Part shown: positions 48,525-58,445 of the stretch, one piece after another
How positions within the stretch are numbered: position 1 is the stretch's first letter
Layout: each line of letters opens with the position of its first letter
Origin: Marivivens donghaensis
GTDB taxonomy: Bacteria; Pseudomonadota; Alphaproteobacteria; Rhodobacterales; Rhodobacteraceae
Assembly: GCF_023541015.1 (NCBI RefSeq)
Contig: NZ_JALNPR010000001.1
Span: forward strand, 62,001 to 126,000
Length of the DNA stretch: 64,000 nt
Direction of reading: 5' to 3'
Position numbers and translations under genes: made by a program
Notes under the pieces: model-generated
Told to the model about the DNA's origin: nothing
Seen by the model: the letters and a program-made list of their open reading frames with translations, nothing else
Databases searched by the model: none

Positions 48525-49631
48525 ATGTCCGATTTGAAACGCACGGGGCTTTACGATCTGCACGTGGACCTTGGGGCCAAGATGGTTCCTTTCGCTGGCT
48601 ATGAGATGCCAGTTCAATACCCCTTGGGCGTTATGAAAGAGCACCTCTGGACCCGCGAGAATGCAGGTCTGTTTGATGTGAGCCACATGGGGCAGGTGAT
48701 CTTGCGCGGCGAAGGTGTCGCTGCTGCGTTCGAGGCATTGGTGCCAATGGATGTGCAGGGCGTCACCGAGGGTCGCCAGCGCTATGGCCTGTTCACCAAT
48801 GACGAAGGCGGTATTCGCGACGACCTGATGTTTGCGAACCGTGGCGATCACCTGTTTGTGGTCGTAAACGCGGCCTGCAAAGATGCCGATATTGCTTACA
48901 TGCGGGAAAACCTCGCGGGTATCGAGGTTGAGGAAATCTCCGACCGTGCGCTGGTTGCACTGCAAGGGCCGAAAGCCGAGACAGCATTTCAGAAAATTGC
49001 TGACGTCGCTGCGATGAAATTCATGGATGTGGCGACTGTGCCGAGCGCCTTTGGCGATCTATGGGTATCACGGTCCGGCTACACGGGCGAAGACGGTTTC
49101 GAAATTTCGGTCGCCAATGATCAAGCTGAAGCTTTTGTTCGTGCTTTGCTGGCAGACGATGATGTTGCGGCGATTGGCCTAGGTGCACGTGATAGCCTGC
49201 GGCTTGAGGCAGGACTGTGCCTCTACGGGTCCGACATCGATACGACAACAACGCCCGTTGAGGCTGACCTCAAGTGGGCGATCCAGAAGGCGCGTCGCGT
49301 CGGTGATCGCGCTGGTGGGTTCCCGGGTGCCGACCGTATCCTTGCTGAGTTTGAAAACGGTGCTGCCCGTGCGCGCGTTGGGCTTTTGCCTGATGGGCGT
49401 GCACCAATGCGGGCCCATACGATGCTTTTTGCCGATGAGGTTGGAGGCGAACCGATTGGTGAGGTGACTTCTGGCGCATTCGGGCCCAGCATCAATGCAC
49501 CGATGTCTATGGGCTACGTGCCCGCCGAGCTCTCGGTTGAAGGCACAGTGATTTGGGGTGAAGTGCGTGGAAAGCGCCTGCCCGCTAAAGTGACGGCACT
49601 TCCGTTCCGTCCATCAACATATAAGCGTTAA
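48525..49631 (+). CDS. gcvT: Glycine cleavage system T protein (aminomethyltransferase)
   Basis: GcvT (368 residues) transfers the methylene of aminomethyl-H-protein to tetrahydrofolate and releases ammonia. The start [34 protein letters not shown] and [13 protein letters not shown] are family signatures. ATG 48525 has GGAGG four bases upstream and gives the usual N-terminus. A second ATG at 48489, right after aptamer II, could add twelve residues. The gene is controlled by the glycine riboswitch and lies 22 bases before gcvH. Confidence 0.94.
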   Translation: MSDLKRTGLYDLHVDLGAKMVPFAGYEMPVQYPLGVMKEHLWTRENAGLFDVSHMGQVILRGEGVAAAFEALVPMDVQGVTEGRQRYGLFTNDEGGIRDDLMFANRGDHLFVVVNAACKDADIAYMRENLAGIEVEEISDRALVALQGPKAETAFQKIADVAAMKFMDVATVPSAFGDLWVSRSGYTGEDGFEISVANDQAEAFVRALLADDDVAAIGLGARDSLRLEAGLCLYGSDIDTTTTPVEADLKWAIQKARRVGDRAGGFPGADRILAEFENGAARARVGLLPDGRAPMRAHTMLFADEVGGEPIGEVTSGAFGPSINAPMSMGYVPAELSVEGTVIWGEVRGKRLPAKVTALPFRPSTYKR

Positions 49632-49653
49632 GGTCCGACAGGAGATTTTGGAC

Positions 49654-50013
49654 ATGAAATACACAGAAGAACACGAATGGCTGCGCGTCGAAGGTGATCT
49701 GGTCGTTGTTGGTATTACCGAACACGCCACCGAGCAGCTTGGTGATATTGTGTTTGTGGAACTGCCCGAAGAAGGCACCGAAGTCGCCAAAGACGACGAA
49801 GTGGTTGTGATTGAATCGGTTAAAGCAGCCTCCGACATCCTTGCTCCGCTGGATGGCGAGATCGTCGAAGTGAACGACGTTCTGGCTGACAACCCATCTT
49901 TGGTGAACGACGATCCGTTGAATGACGGTTGGTTCTTCAAGATGAAAGTCGAAGATTTGTCCGTGCTTGATGAATACATGGACGAAGCCGCCTACAAGGC
50001 GCACATCGGATAA
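49654..50013 (+). CDS. gcvH: Glycine cleavage system H protein
   Basis: GcvH (119 residues) carries the aminomethyl group on a lipoyl arm. The lipoyl lysine is Lys57 in [12 protein letters not shown]. The start is [15 protein letters not shown]; a TTG two codons upstream is not supported. GGAG is nine bases before the ATG. It sits between gcvT and gcvP, as is usual in alphaproteobacteria. Confidence 0.96.
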   Translation: MKYTEEHEWLRVEGDLVVVGITEHATEQLGDIVFVELPEEGTEVAKDDEVVVIESVKAASDILAPLDGEIVEVNDVLADNPSLVNDDPLNDGWFFKMKVEDLSVLDEYMDEAAYKAHIG

Positions 50014-50122
50014 TTTCTCTGATATGTCATGTGGTTAGAGCTTCGTGACATTCAGTGCTGGACGACAGAAATGGGGGTGGTCGTCGCCCCCAGTCAGACC
50101 TTTTTTGCCCGAGGATAGGCCC

Positions 50123-52972
50123 ATGCCGTTTGAACCCACCGACTACCGCCCTTACGATTTTGCCAACCGCCGTCACATCGGGCCAAGCCCTGCTGAGATG
50201 GAAGAAATGCTGCGTGTTGTGGGTGTTGAGAGCCTCGATCAATTGATCGAACAGACGGTCCCTGCATCCATCCGTCAGTCCGAACCTCTCGATTTTGGGA
50301 AGCCCAAGTCGGAAGGTGAACTGCTGTATTTCCTCGGTAACGTGGCCAAGAAAAACAAACAGATGACCTCGCTGATCGGGCAGGGGTTCTATGGCACCGT
50401 GACGCCGCCCGCCATTCAGCGCAACATCTTGGAAAACCCTGCGTGGTATACGGCTTACACGCCCTATCAGCCTGAAATTTCGCAAGGTCGCCTTGAGGCG
50501 CTGTTGAACTACCAGACCATGGTCTGTGATCTGACGGGCCTCGAAATTGCGAACGCGTCGCTCTTGGACGAGGCAACGGCCGCAGCCGAGGCCATGACCA
50601 TGGCGCAGCGCGTGGCAAAGTCCAAAGCAACCGCGTTCTTTGTCGATGAAAACTGCCATCCGCAGAACATCGCGGTCATCAAAACCCGCGCAGAACCGCT
50701 GGGGATCGAAGTGATCGTGGGTTGTCCCGACGACCTCGACGCCTCCAAGGTCTTTGGCGCTGTGTTCCAATACCCAGGCACCTATGGTCACGTGCGGGAC
50801 TTTACGGCCCAGATCGCGGACCTGCATGACTTTAACGCTATTGGTATCGTGATCGCCGACCCGCTCGCCCTGACCATGCTCAAAGAGCCGGGTGCGATGG
50901 GGGCAGATATTGCCGTTGGCACCACGCAGCGATTTGGCGTGCCGCTAGGATACGGCGGCCCGCACGCAGCTTATTTCGCCTGTAAAGATGCTTACAAACG
51001 TTCCATGCCTGGACGCATTGTGGGTGTGTCGGTCGATAGTCGCGGTGGCCGTGCCCTGCGTCTGTCGCTTCAAACCCGCGAACAGCACATCCGCCGTGAA
51101 AAGGCGACGTCGAACGTCTGCACAGCGCAAGCATTGTTGGCGGTGATGGCGTCGATGTATGCGGTGTTCCACGGCCCCGTTGGCCTTAAAGCGATTGCGC
51201 AGCGTATCCACCGCAAGACTGTGCGACTGGTGAAAGGCCTCGAAGCCGCAGGGTTCAAGGTCGAACCCGATGCCTATTTCGATACTGTCACCGTCGAGGT
51301 TGGCCCGCTTCAGGGCACCGTGATGAAGTCAGCTGTTGAAGAAGGCATTAACCTACGCAAAGTCGGTGAAACTAAGGTCGGTATCAGCCTCGATGAGCGC
51401 ACTCGTCGTTCTACGATTGAGGCGGTATGGCGTGCCTTTGGCATCGATGCAAAGGACGAAGACCTCACGCATCATTATGAAATCCCCGAGGATCTGATCC
51501 GCACGTCGGATTACCTAACCCACCCTATTTTCCACATGAACCGCGCTGAGACGGAAATGATGCGCTATATGCGTCGTCTCTCGGATCGCGACCTTGCGCT
51601 CGATCGGGCAATGATCCCGCTGGGGTCGTGCACTATGAAACTGAACGCGGCGGCGGAAATGATGCCGATTACGTGGCCAGAGTTTGCGTTCTTGCACCCC
51701 TTTGCCCCTGTTGATCAGGCTGCTGGGTATCAAGAGATGATCGCTGACCTGAGTGAAAAGCTCTGTGTCGTGACAGGCTATGACGCGATGTCGATGCAGC
51801 CGAACTCTGGCGCGCAGGGCGAATATGCAGGCCTTTTGACCATCATGGCCTACCATAAGGCCAACGGCGACATGCAGCGAAACATCTGTCTGATCCCTGT
51901 CTCTGCACACGGCACGAACCCTGCTTCGGCGCAGATGTGTGGCATGGATGTGGTCGTGGTGAAGTCCGCAGAAAATGGCGATATCGACGTTGAGGATTTC
52001 CGCGCGAAGGCTGAAAAAGCGGGTGACCGTTTGGCGGCTTGTATGATCACCTATCCGTCGACCCACGGCGTGTTCGAAGAAACCGTGCGCGAGGTTTGCG
52101 AGATCACGCACCAGTTCGGCGGCCAAGTTTACATCGACGGCGCGAACCTCAATGCGATGGTTGGTTTGGTTAAGCCGGGTGACATCGGCGGTGACGTTTC
52201 GCACCTCAACCTGCACAAGACCTTTGCGATCCCGCACGGCGGCGGTGGCCCCGGCATGGGTCCAATTGGGGTCAAAGCACACCTCGCGCCCTACCTGCCA
52301 GGACACCCTGAAACGGGTGGCGAAACGGGACCGGTGTCCTCGGCACCTTGGGGGTCTGCGTCGATCCTGCTGATTTCGTGGGCTTATGTGTTGATGATGG
52401 GCGGGCAGGGCCTAACCCAAGCGACCAAGGTCGCGATCCTCAACGCGAACTACATCGCGAAACGGCTGGAAGCTGGTTACGGCGTCCTTTTCAAAGGCCG
52501 CAATGGTCGCGTAGCACACGAATGTATCCTCGACACGCGTCCGTTTGCCGATGATCACGGCGTGACCGTCGATGACATCGCAAAGCGTCTCATCGACAAC
52601 GGGTTCCACGCACCCACGATGAGTTGGCCTGTCGCGGGAACATTGATGGTCGAGCCGACCGAGTCCGAGACAAAAGCAGAGTTGGACCGCTTTATCGATG
52701 CGATGCTGTCCATCCGCGCTGAGATCGACAAGGTTGCAGCGGGAACTTGGCCCGCTGACAACAACCCTCTGTGCAACGCGCCGCATACTGTTGAGGACCT
52801 GATCGGTGATTGGGAACGTCCGTACACCCGTGAAGAGGCCTGTTATCCAGCGGGATCGTTCCGTGTGGACAAATACTGGGCACCTGTGAATCGCGTCGAT
52901 AACGTCTGGGGGGATCGCAACCTGATGTGCATTTGTCCGCCGCTTTCGAATTACCAAGAAGCCGCCGAGTAA
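50123..52972 (+). CDS. gcvP: Glycine dehydrogenase (decarboxylating), P protein
   Basis: GcvP (949 residues) decarboxylates glycine with PLP and loads the H protein. Both P1-like and P2-like halves are fused in one chain, as in E. coli (957 residues). The PLP lysine lies in [24 protein letters not shown] 50123 begins [21 protein letters not shown]; the frame is open to 50045 without family support. It is the last gene of the riboswitch-controlled operon and is followed by a strong terminator. GcvL is not in the window. Confidence 0.96.
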   Translation: MPFEPTDYRPYDFANRRHIGPSPAEMEEMLRVVGVESLDQLIEQTVPASIRQSEPLDFGKPKSEGELLYFLGNVAKKNKQMTSLIGQGFYGTVTPPAIQRNILENPAWYTAYTPYQPEISQGRLEALLNYQTMVCDLTGLEIANASLLDEATAAAEAMTMAQRVAKSKATAFFVDENCHPQNIAVIKTRAEPLGIEVIVGCPDDLDASKVFGAVFQYPGTYGHVRDFTAQIADLHDFNAIGIVIADPLALTMLKEPGAMGADIAVGTTQRFGVPLGYGGPHAAYFACKDAYKRSMPGRIVGVSVDSRGGRALRLSLQTREQHIRREKATSNVCTAQALLAVMASMYAVFHGPVGLKAIAQRIHRKTVRLVKGLEAAGFKVEPDAYFDTVTVEVGPLQGTVMKSAVEEGINLRKVGETKVGISLDERTRRSTIEAVWRAFGIDAKDEDLTHHYEIPEDLIRTSDYLTHPIFHMNRAETEMMRYMRRLSDRDLALDRAMIPLGSCTMKLNAAAEMMPITWPEFAFLHPFAPVDQAAGYQEMIADLSEKLCVVTGYDAMSMQPNSGAQGEYAGLLTIMAYHKANGDMQRNICLIPVSAHGTNPASAQMCGMDVVVVKSAENGDIDVEDFRAKAEKAGDRLAACMITYPSTHGVFEETVREVCEITHQFGGQVYIDGANLNAMVGLVKPGDIGGDVSHLNLHKTFAIPHGGGGPGMGPIGVKAHLAPYLPGHPETGGETGPVSSAPWGSASILLISWAYVLMMGGQGLTQATKVAILNANYIAKRLEAGYGVLFKGRNGRVAHECILDTRPFADDHGVTVDDIAKRLIDNGFHAPTMSWPVAGTLMVEPTESETKAELDRFIDAMLSIRAEIDKVAAGTWPADNNPLCNAPHTVEDLIGDWERPYTREEACYPAGSFRVDKYWAPVNRVDNVWGDRNLMCICPPLSNYQEAAE

Positions 52973-52989
52973 GGTTTCGTCAAAACAAG

Positions 52990-53022
52990 AAAAGGCCCGC
53001 GAAGTGTTCGCGGGCCTTTTTT
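52990..53022 (+). terminator. Rho-independent terminator of gcvTHP
   Basis: AAAAGGCCCGCGAA (52990-53003) and TTCGCGGGCCTTTT (53007-53020) form a perfect 14-bp stem with a GTG loop and a T-run. It lies 17 bases after gcvP. Confidence 0.92.
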
Positions 53023-53099
53023 GTTAAGGGCTTGTTAACGAGTCTCCACTGAAAATGATCCAATGGTTTATGGTGTCGCCTCAAAGACATTATATCCTC

Positions 53100-53120
53100 A
53101 AGTATAGGTCATATATACTT
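53100..53120. promoter_or_regulatory. Inverted repeat upstream of the Crp-family gene
   Basis: AAGTATA (53100-53106) and TATACTT (53114-53120) are exact inverted copies with a 7-base spacer, within a 236-base gap (52973-53208) that also holds the gcvP terminator. It lies about 90 bases before the regulator gene and could be an operator or part of the promoter. Confidence 0.45.
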
Positions 53121-53208
53121 TAGATTGTGGTTCGTATTTAGTATGGGCGCAGCATGCAGTGCATCTCTGCTGCTGCGCTTTTTCACATATAACACAGACG
53201 GAGTTCCG

Positions 53209-53922
53209 ATGCTTGGGGACAAAGGCACGGCTGACAAGCCGAGCCGAGGGATAAGAAATAGTTTACGGTTCCCACAATTGATGCGGAGCGAGATATTCGA
53301 CGGTTTCTCGGAACTGGAGAAAATCCGACTCATCGATGCAGCTCGCATGCAATACTTCCCAGAGGCGACGGATTTCATTCATCAGGATCAAGTGCCCCTA
53401 GGGCTCTATTTGGTTGCACAAGGGCAGGTAGAGATCTGCTACCTTTCGTCTGCCGGCACCCGCACGCCATTGTTGATCGCCAATGTGGGCATGACATTGG
53501 GCGGTATTGAATGCCTTGCCAATAGGACTGCTGCGGCGAGTGGACGGGCGACGGCAGGGAGCTGCGTTCTTTTGATCGAAAAGGCTCAGCTCGCAGACCT
53601 GACGACCGATCCCCGATTTGTTCGCAACCTTTCGGCGCATATGTACGAGGCCATGCTGCGGTTCAATATGTTCCGAAGTGCTGAAAAGGATATGAATGTC
53701 CCGCAGCGGATCGCGCATTATCTTCTTCAGTTGCGCTGTTCGGATAACAGCGTTCGGCATAGCCAAACCTTTATTGCCGATACAGTCGGGTGTTCGCGTC
53801 AGACCGTGAACAAGAACTTAGGCCGTATGCGCCGCGACGGTCTGATCACCATTGAAAAGGGTGTTATCCAGATCAAGTCAGAGGATGTTTTGCTCCAGTG
53901 GATCGACACCGTAGAGGATTGA
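53209..53922 (+). CDS. Crp/Fnr-family transcriptional regulator
   Basis: This 237-residue regulator has a cyclic-nucleotide-like sensor domain (about 25-140) and a C-terminal winged helix with the recognition region IADTVGCSRQTVNKNLGRMRRDG (about 190-212). No N-terminal cysteine cluster of the FNR kind is present, so an oxygen-sensing iron-sulfur role is unlikely. ATG 53209 is set by GGAG at 53200-53203; a longer frame begins at 53125. The next gene is a polyamine enzyme on the same strand after 84 bases, so it may act on that pathway, though this is not shown by sequence. Confidence 0.8.
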   Translation: MLGDKGTADKPSRGIRNSLRFPQLMRSEIFDGFSELEKIRLIDAARMQYFPEATDFIHQDQVPLGLYLVAQGQVEICYLSSAGTRTPLLIANVGMTLGGIECLANRTAAASGRATAGSCVLLIEKAQLADLTTDPRFVRNLSAHMYEAMLRFNMFRSAEKDMNVPQRIAHYLLQLRCSDNSVRHSQTFIADTVGCSRQTVNKNLGRMRRDGLITIEKGVIQIKSEDVLLQWIDTVED

Positions 53923-54006
53923 TCACAAATTAAACTTGTCCCATGGGGGCAAAGGCCCTATGTCGCGGTTTCTGGTTTGAGTTCCTTTGCCTCACGGGGG
54001 AAACCG

Positions 54007-55101
54007 ATGATCGACACGCCGTACTACCTTATCGATAAGGCTCGTCTTCTTCCTAATATGGAAAAAATTGCTTGGCTCCGCGAAAACTCGGGGGCAAAGG
54101 CGCTTTTGGCGCTCAAGTGTTTTGCGACGTGGTCAGTGTTTGATTTTATGTCCGAATACATGGACGGCACGACGTCGTCTTCTATGTTTGAGGTAAAGCT
54201 TGGTCGCGAAAAATTCCCCGGTGAAACCCACGCCTATTCTGTCGCTTGGAAAGACGACGAGATGGACGAGGTTTTGGCGAACTCAGACAAGATCATTTTC
54301 AACACGGTCGGTCAGCTGACCCGCCATGAGGAAGTATCACGCGGCCATAAACGCGGCCTGCGCGTGAACCCCGGTGTGTCGACCTCTGGTTTTGACCTCG
54401 CCGATCCAGCGCGCCCCTTTAGCCGTCTGGGTGAACATGACCCGAAAAACATCGAACCCGTTGCCGATCTGATCACTGGCTTTATGTTCCACAACAACTG
54501 TGAGAACGCGGACTTTGATCGGTTTGACGCAATGCTCAACAGCATTGAACAGCGGTTTGGTTACCTGATCCGCAAGATGGAATGGATCAGCCTTGGCGGC
54601 GGTATCCATTTCACTGGCGAGGATTATCCGCTTGAAAAGCTCGCTGAGCGCCTGAAACGCTTTAGCGAACAGAACGAAGTACAGGTCTATCTGGAACCAG
54701 GCGAGGCGGCGATCACCAAATCGACCACGCTCGAGGTGACGGTTCTCGACACACTCCACAACGGTAAAAACCTTGCCATCGTGGATAGCTCGATCGAAGC
54801 GCATATGCTCGACCTGCTGATCTACCGCGAAAGCGCAAAGATGAACGAGAGCGGCGATCAAGAGTGGATGGTCTGCGGAAAATCCTGCCTTGCGGGCGAT
54901 ATTTTCGGCGAGTTCAAATTCCCTGCGCCACTCAAGGCAGGTGATCGCCTGTCCATTCAGGATGCGGCAGGCTACACTATGGTTAAGAAGAACTGGTTCA
55001 ATGGCGTAAAGATGCCTGCGATTGCCATTCGCGAACTCGACGGTACCGAACGATTGGTCCGCGATTTCACATACGAAGATTTCTCGGCTGCATTGTCGTG
55101 A
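54007..55101 (+). CDS. nspC: Carboxynorspermidine/carboxyspermidine decarboxylase
   Basis: NspC (364 residues) is a PLP enzyme of the alanine racemase/ornithine decarboxylase fold. It converts carboxyspermidine or carboxynorspermidine to the polyamine. The PLP lysine is Lys37 in LLALKCFATW, and the WISLGGGIHFTG and LEPGEA strings complete the cofactor site. ATG 54007 starts the family's MIDTPYYLIDKARL. It lies 61 bases upstream of its partner dehydrogenase, and together they form the diaminopropane- or putrescine-plus-aspartate-semialdehyde route, the usual spermidine route in alphaproteobacteria. Confidence 0.9.
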   Translation: MIDTPYYLIDKARLLPNMEKIAWLRENSGAKALLALKCFATWSVFDFMSEYMDGTTSSSMFEVKLGREKFPGETHAYSVAWKDDEMDEVLANSDKIIFNTVGQLTRHEEVSRGHKRGLRVNPGVSTSGFDLADPARPFSRLGEHDPKNIEPVADLITGFMFHNNCENADFDRFDAMLNSIEQRFGYLIRKMEWISLGGGIHFTGEDYPLEKLAERLKRFSEQNEVQVYLEPGEAAITKSTTLEVTVLDTLHNGKNLAIVDSSIEAHMLDLLIYRESAKMNESGDQEWMVCGKSCLAGDIFGEFKFPAPLKAGDRLSIQDAAGYTMVKKNWFNGVKMPAIAIRELDGTERLVRDFTYEDFSAALS

Positions 55102-55162
55102 ATGTGTCGCCTCAGGGCGATAAACCTAACGTCAAACTTACCACCAAAGGGGGTCCTGTGCA

Positions 55163-56410
55163 TTGAAACAGAACGTTCTCATCATCGGCGCTGGCGGCGT
55201 CGCTCAGGTCGTAGCGCATAAATGCGCGCAAAATAACGATGTGCTTGGCGAGATTCATATCGCGAGCCGGACGCTTTCCAAATGTGAAGCGATCCTTGAG
55301 TCGGTCCGCGAAAAGGGCGCGATGAAACAAGAGGGCGTTTTGGCGGCCCATCAGGTTGATGCGATGGATACGGCGGCGGTTGCAGCCCTGATCCGCGAGA
55401 CGGGTGTTGAGATCGTCATCAACGTAGGCTCTGCCTTTGTGAATATGTACGTTCTGGATGCCTGTATCGAAACAGGCGTTGCCTATATCGACACGGCGAT
55501 CCACGAAGACCCCGCAAAGATCTGCGAAACTCCGCCTTGGTATGCAAACTACGAATGGAAGAAACGCGACCTCTGCGCTGAGAAGGGCGTAACCGCCATT
55601 TTGGGCGCTGGTTTCGACCCGGGTGTTGTGAACGCATTCGCGCGATTTGCGATTGATGAATATATGGACGAGGTAAAGTCCATCGACATCGTCGACATCA
55701 ACGCGGGTTCGCACGGTAAGTATTTTGCGACGAACTTTGACCCTGAAATCAACTTCCGTGAATTCACCGGCGTTGTTTACTACTGGGAAGACCAGCAGTG
55801 GAAAGAGACAACCATGTTTGCCTCTGGCCACGATTGGGACCTCCCTGTGGTCGGCACTTGCCGCGGCTATCAGTCGGGCCACGACGAGGTGCACAGCCTT
55901 GCTGCGAATTATCCGCAGGCTGACGTGCGGTTCTGGATGGGCTTTGGTGACCACTACATCAACGTCTTTACCGTTCTGAAAAACCTCGGCCTTCTGTCCG
56001 AGCAGCCAGTCACAACTGCCGAAGGTCTGGAAGTGGTGCCGTTGAAAGTGGTGAAAGCTGTCTTGCCAGATCCGTCCTCTCTGGCGCCGAACTACACGGG
56101 CAAGACCTGTATTGGTGATCTCGTGAAGGGCACAAAAGACGGTCAAGACGTTGAGGTCTTCGTCTACAACGTGGCCGATCACAAAGAAGCCTACGAAGAA
56201 GTCGGCAGCCAAGGCATTTCCTACACCGCAGGTGTTCCGCCCGTCGCTGCGGCGATGCTTGTTGCCACTGGCGAATGGGAGGCAAAGACCATGCGCAATG
56301 TCGAAGAGCTCGACCCCAAGCCGTTCTTTACCATTCTGGACCAGATCGGCCTGCCGACCCGCGTTCAGGTTGGTGGCCTTGGTGGCACCGACAAAGCTTG
56401 GAACGAATGA
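55163..56410 (+). CDS. Carboxy(nor)spermidine synthase, saccharopine dehydrogenase family
   Basis: The 415-residue dehydrogenase forms carboxyspermidine or carboxynorspermidine from a diamine and aspartate semialdehyde using NADPH. The Rossmann motif is IIGAGGVAQVVAHK (from residue 7), and the C-terminal domain resembles the lysine-pathway enzymes. The start is TTG at 55163, with AAAGGGGG at 55146-55153; the only nearby GTG is out of frame. It is the downstream partner of nspC and ends at a strong terminator. Confidence 0.88.
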   Translation: MKQNVLIIGAGGVAQVVAHKCAQNNDVLGEIHIASRTLSKCEAILESVREKGAMKQEGVLAAHQVDAMDTAAVAALIRETGVEIVINVGSAFVNMYVLDACIETGVAYIDTAIHEDPAKICETPPWYANYEWKKRDLCAEKGVTAILGAGFDPGVVNAFARFAIDEYMDEVKSIDIVDINAGSHGKYFATNFDPEINFREFTGVVYYWEDQQWKETTMFASGHDWDLPVVGTCRGYQSGHDEVHSLAANYPQADVRFWMGFGDHYINVFTVLKNLGLLSEQPVTTAEGLEVVPLKVVKAVLPDPSSLAPNYTGKTCIGDLVKGTKDGQDVEVFVYNVADHKEAYEEVGSQGISYTAGVPPVAAAMLVATGEWEAKTMRNVEELDPKPFFTILDQIGLPTRVQVGGLGGTDKAWNE

Positions 56411-56445
56411 TCCAATAGGCTGGTAACATCGTTAAATATTTGGAT

Positions 56446-56476
56446 AAGGTGGGCGTCGACCCACCTTGTTCTTTTT
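56446..56476 (+). terminator. Rho-independent terminator after the polyamine genes
   Basis: AAGGTGGG (56446-56453) and CCCACCTT (56460-56467) form a perfect 8-bp stem with a CGTCGA loop, followed by GTTCTTTTT. It ends just before the next gene's ribosome-binding site. Confidence 0.85.
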
Positions 56477-56485
56477 GGGGACAGG

Positions 56486-57364
56486 ATGATCGCAGCAGGA
56501 ATTGATCTCGGCGGGACCAAGATCGAAGCACAGATTTTTGACCGTGGATGGAAATTGGTTGCGACCGAACGGGTCAGCACACCGAAAACCTATGAGGGTT
56601 TGATTTCTGCGCTCAAAAAACTGGTGGCATCCTGCGGTGACGTCCCCATTGGTATTTCGGCGGCTGGATTGATCCACCCTGAAACGGGCGTGGCTCTCAC
56701 GTCGAACCTTCCTGCGACGGGACGAACGCTTGTCTCTGACGTAGTCAAAGTGACAAAGCGCCCATTGGTTTGGATCAACGATGCGCGGGCGTTGCTTTTG
56801 TCCGAGGCTGTCTTTGGCGTCGGAGAAGGCGTGAAGCGTGTGGCGGGCGTCATCATTGGAACGGGGATCGGCAGTGGGCTGTCGGTCGATGGACGGCTTC
56901 AAGCGGGGACATCGGGAACCTCGGGTGAAATCGGTCACGTCGCGCTGCCAGCGCATTTGGTTCAACGGTATAACTTGCCGCTCGTGGCCTGCGGCTGCGG
57001 CCGTGTCGGCTGTATGGAAACGCTTATTGCAGGGCCAGGGCTGGTTCGGATCGCAAAAGCGGTGAAAAGCTCCGAGACGACACCGAAAGATATCGCCGCC
57101 GAACGGGGTAAGGCTTGGCACATTTGGTGCGAATTGACGGCCGAGATGCTCTTTACGCTCAACACCATTGGTGATCCAGAGTTGATCATTTTGGCTGGCG
57201 GGCTGAGCAAGGTTCCCCACCTTGTCGAAGATCTGAAAGTGGCGCTGACGAACGCGCAGTTCAAAGGCTTCCCTATTCCCGATATTCGAATTGCCAAAGG
57301 TGGCGACGCATCTGGTGCGCTTGGTGCTGCCTATGTGGCATGGCGGCAAAGCGCGGATGACTGA
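56486..57364 (+). CDS. ROK-family N-acetylglucosamine kinase
   Basis: This 292-residue ROK kinase has the ATP motif IDLGGTKIEAQIFD and the zinc site CGCGRVGCMET (Cys169, Cys171, Cys176, with His151). The SGEIGHVALP segment matches the sugar-binding region of ROK kinases. The gene overlaps nagA by eight bases. GlcNAc 6-phosphate from this kinase is the substrate of NagA, which supports the assignment of N-acetylglucosamine as substrate. No nagB or transporter is adjacent. Confidence 0.82.
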   Translation: MIAAGIDLGGTKIEAQIFDRGWKLVATERVSTPKTYEGLISALKKLVASCGDVPIGISAAGLIHPETGVALTSNLPATGRTLVSDVVKVTKRPLVWINDARALLLSEAVFGVGEGVKRVAGVIIGTGIGSGLSVDGRLQAGTSGTSGEIGHVALPAHLVQRYNLPLVACGCGRVGCMETLIAGPGLVRIAKAVKSSETTPKDIAAERGKAWHIWCELTAEMLFTLNTIGDPELIILAGGLSKVPHLVEDLKVALTNAQFKGFPIPDIRIAKGGDASGALGAAYVAWRQSADD

Positions 57365-58445
57365 GTGGGTTTTCTCAGAATCTGTGTTCGATGGGGCCTC
57401 TTTGGGGCCTGCGTCGCTCTGTATTGAAGGTGGTCAGATCGTTGAGGTCACCCCGCTCGCGCGGCGTGGGGCTGAGATCAGTGGCGCAATTGTTCCGGGG
57501 TTTCTGGACCTACAGGTCAACGGTGGCGGCGGCGTTTTGCTGAACGCCGAACCCAGTCGACTTTCCGAAATCTGCGCGGCCCATCGGCGGTTTGGGACTG
57601 TTGGCATTATGCCGACTGTGATCACCGACGCGCCTAACGTTCTGACCGCCGTTACAGATGCGATCATTGCGGCGAAAGAGGATGTTCTTGGCCTACATAT
57701 CGAAGGCCCGCATATTGCCATGTCTAAACGCGGCACCCATTCGGCTGAACATGTGCGGCCCATGGATGACAACACCATTGCAGCGGTTAAGCGGTTGCGC
57801 GACGCAGGTGTTACCGTCTTGCTGACACTTGCCCCCGAAATCGTCGGTGAGGCGGCGATCGCAGACCTCATGGCGATGGGAGTGATCGTCTCTCTCGGGC
57901 ATTCTGATGCCACGGCAGAGGAAGCCGAGGCTGGCTTTGCGGCGGGGGCACAGGCAGTGACCCATTTGTTCAACGCTATGTCGCCGATGACGCACCGTGC
58001 CGCAGGTCTAGCTGGCGTAGCGATGGAACGCGCGCCGTTTGTCGGCCTCATCGCGGATGGCATCCACGTCGAAGATCGCGTGTTAAAGATTGCCGTTCGC
58101 GCAACGCAGGGACGGATATTCTTTGTCTCGGACGCGATGCCCACGGTCGGTGGGCCTGATCAGTTCGACCTCTATGGAACTACCATTCGGGTCGAGGATG
58201 GTCGCTTGGTGAATGCCGAAGGTGCCTTGGCAGGGGCGCACACGACAATGGCAGAGGGCGTTGCGCGGCTGATTGGGTTGGGAGAGCCGCCTAAGGATGT
58301 TTTGCACATGGCGATCACAAATCCCGCTGCGCTCATCGGACGGTCAGACCTCGCGTCACTGGTTGGCCGCTCTGTCGAGGATGTGATTGTCCTGAACCAT
58401 GATTGGGTCGTCAACGGTCCGTTGGCGTCTTTCGTAGGTCACTGA
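57357..58445 (+). CDS. nagA: N-acetylglucosamine-6-phosphate deacetylase
   Basis: NagA (362 residues) removes acetate from GlcNAc 6-phosphate. Metal-site elements are GLHIEGPHIAMSKRG, SLGHSDATAEEA, VTHLFNAMSPM and FVSDAMPTVGG. ATG 57357 overlaps the kinase stop by eight bases, while the frame is open upstream to 57291. It overlaps the convergent GlxA-type regulator by 35 bases. With the kinase it forms a salvage step for cell-wall amino sugars. Confidence 0.93.
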   Translation: MTEWVFSESVFDGASLGPASLCIEGGQIVEVTPLARRGAEISGAIVPGFLDLQVNGGGGVLLNAEPSRLSEICAAHRRFGTVGIMPTVITDAPNVLTAVTDAIIAAKEDVLGLHIEGPHIAMSKRGTHSAEHVRPMDDNTIAAVKRLRDAGVTVLLTLAPEIVGEAAIADLMAMGVIVSLGHSDATAEEAEAGFAAGAQAVTHLFNAMSPMTHRAAGLAGVAMERAPFVGLIADGIHVEDRVLKIAVRATQGRIFFVSDAMPTVGGPDQFDLYGTTIRVEDGRLVNAEGALAGAHTTMAEGVARLIGLGEPPKDVLHMAITNPAALIGRSDLASLVGRSVEDVIVLNHDWVVNGPLASFVGH

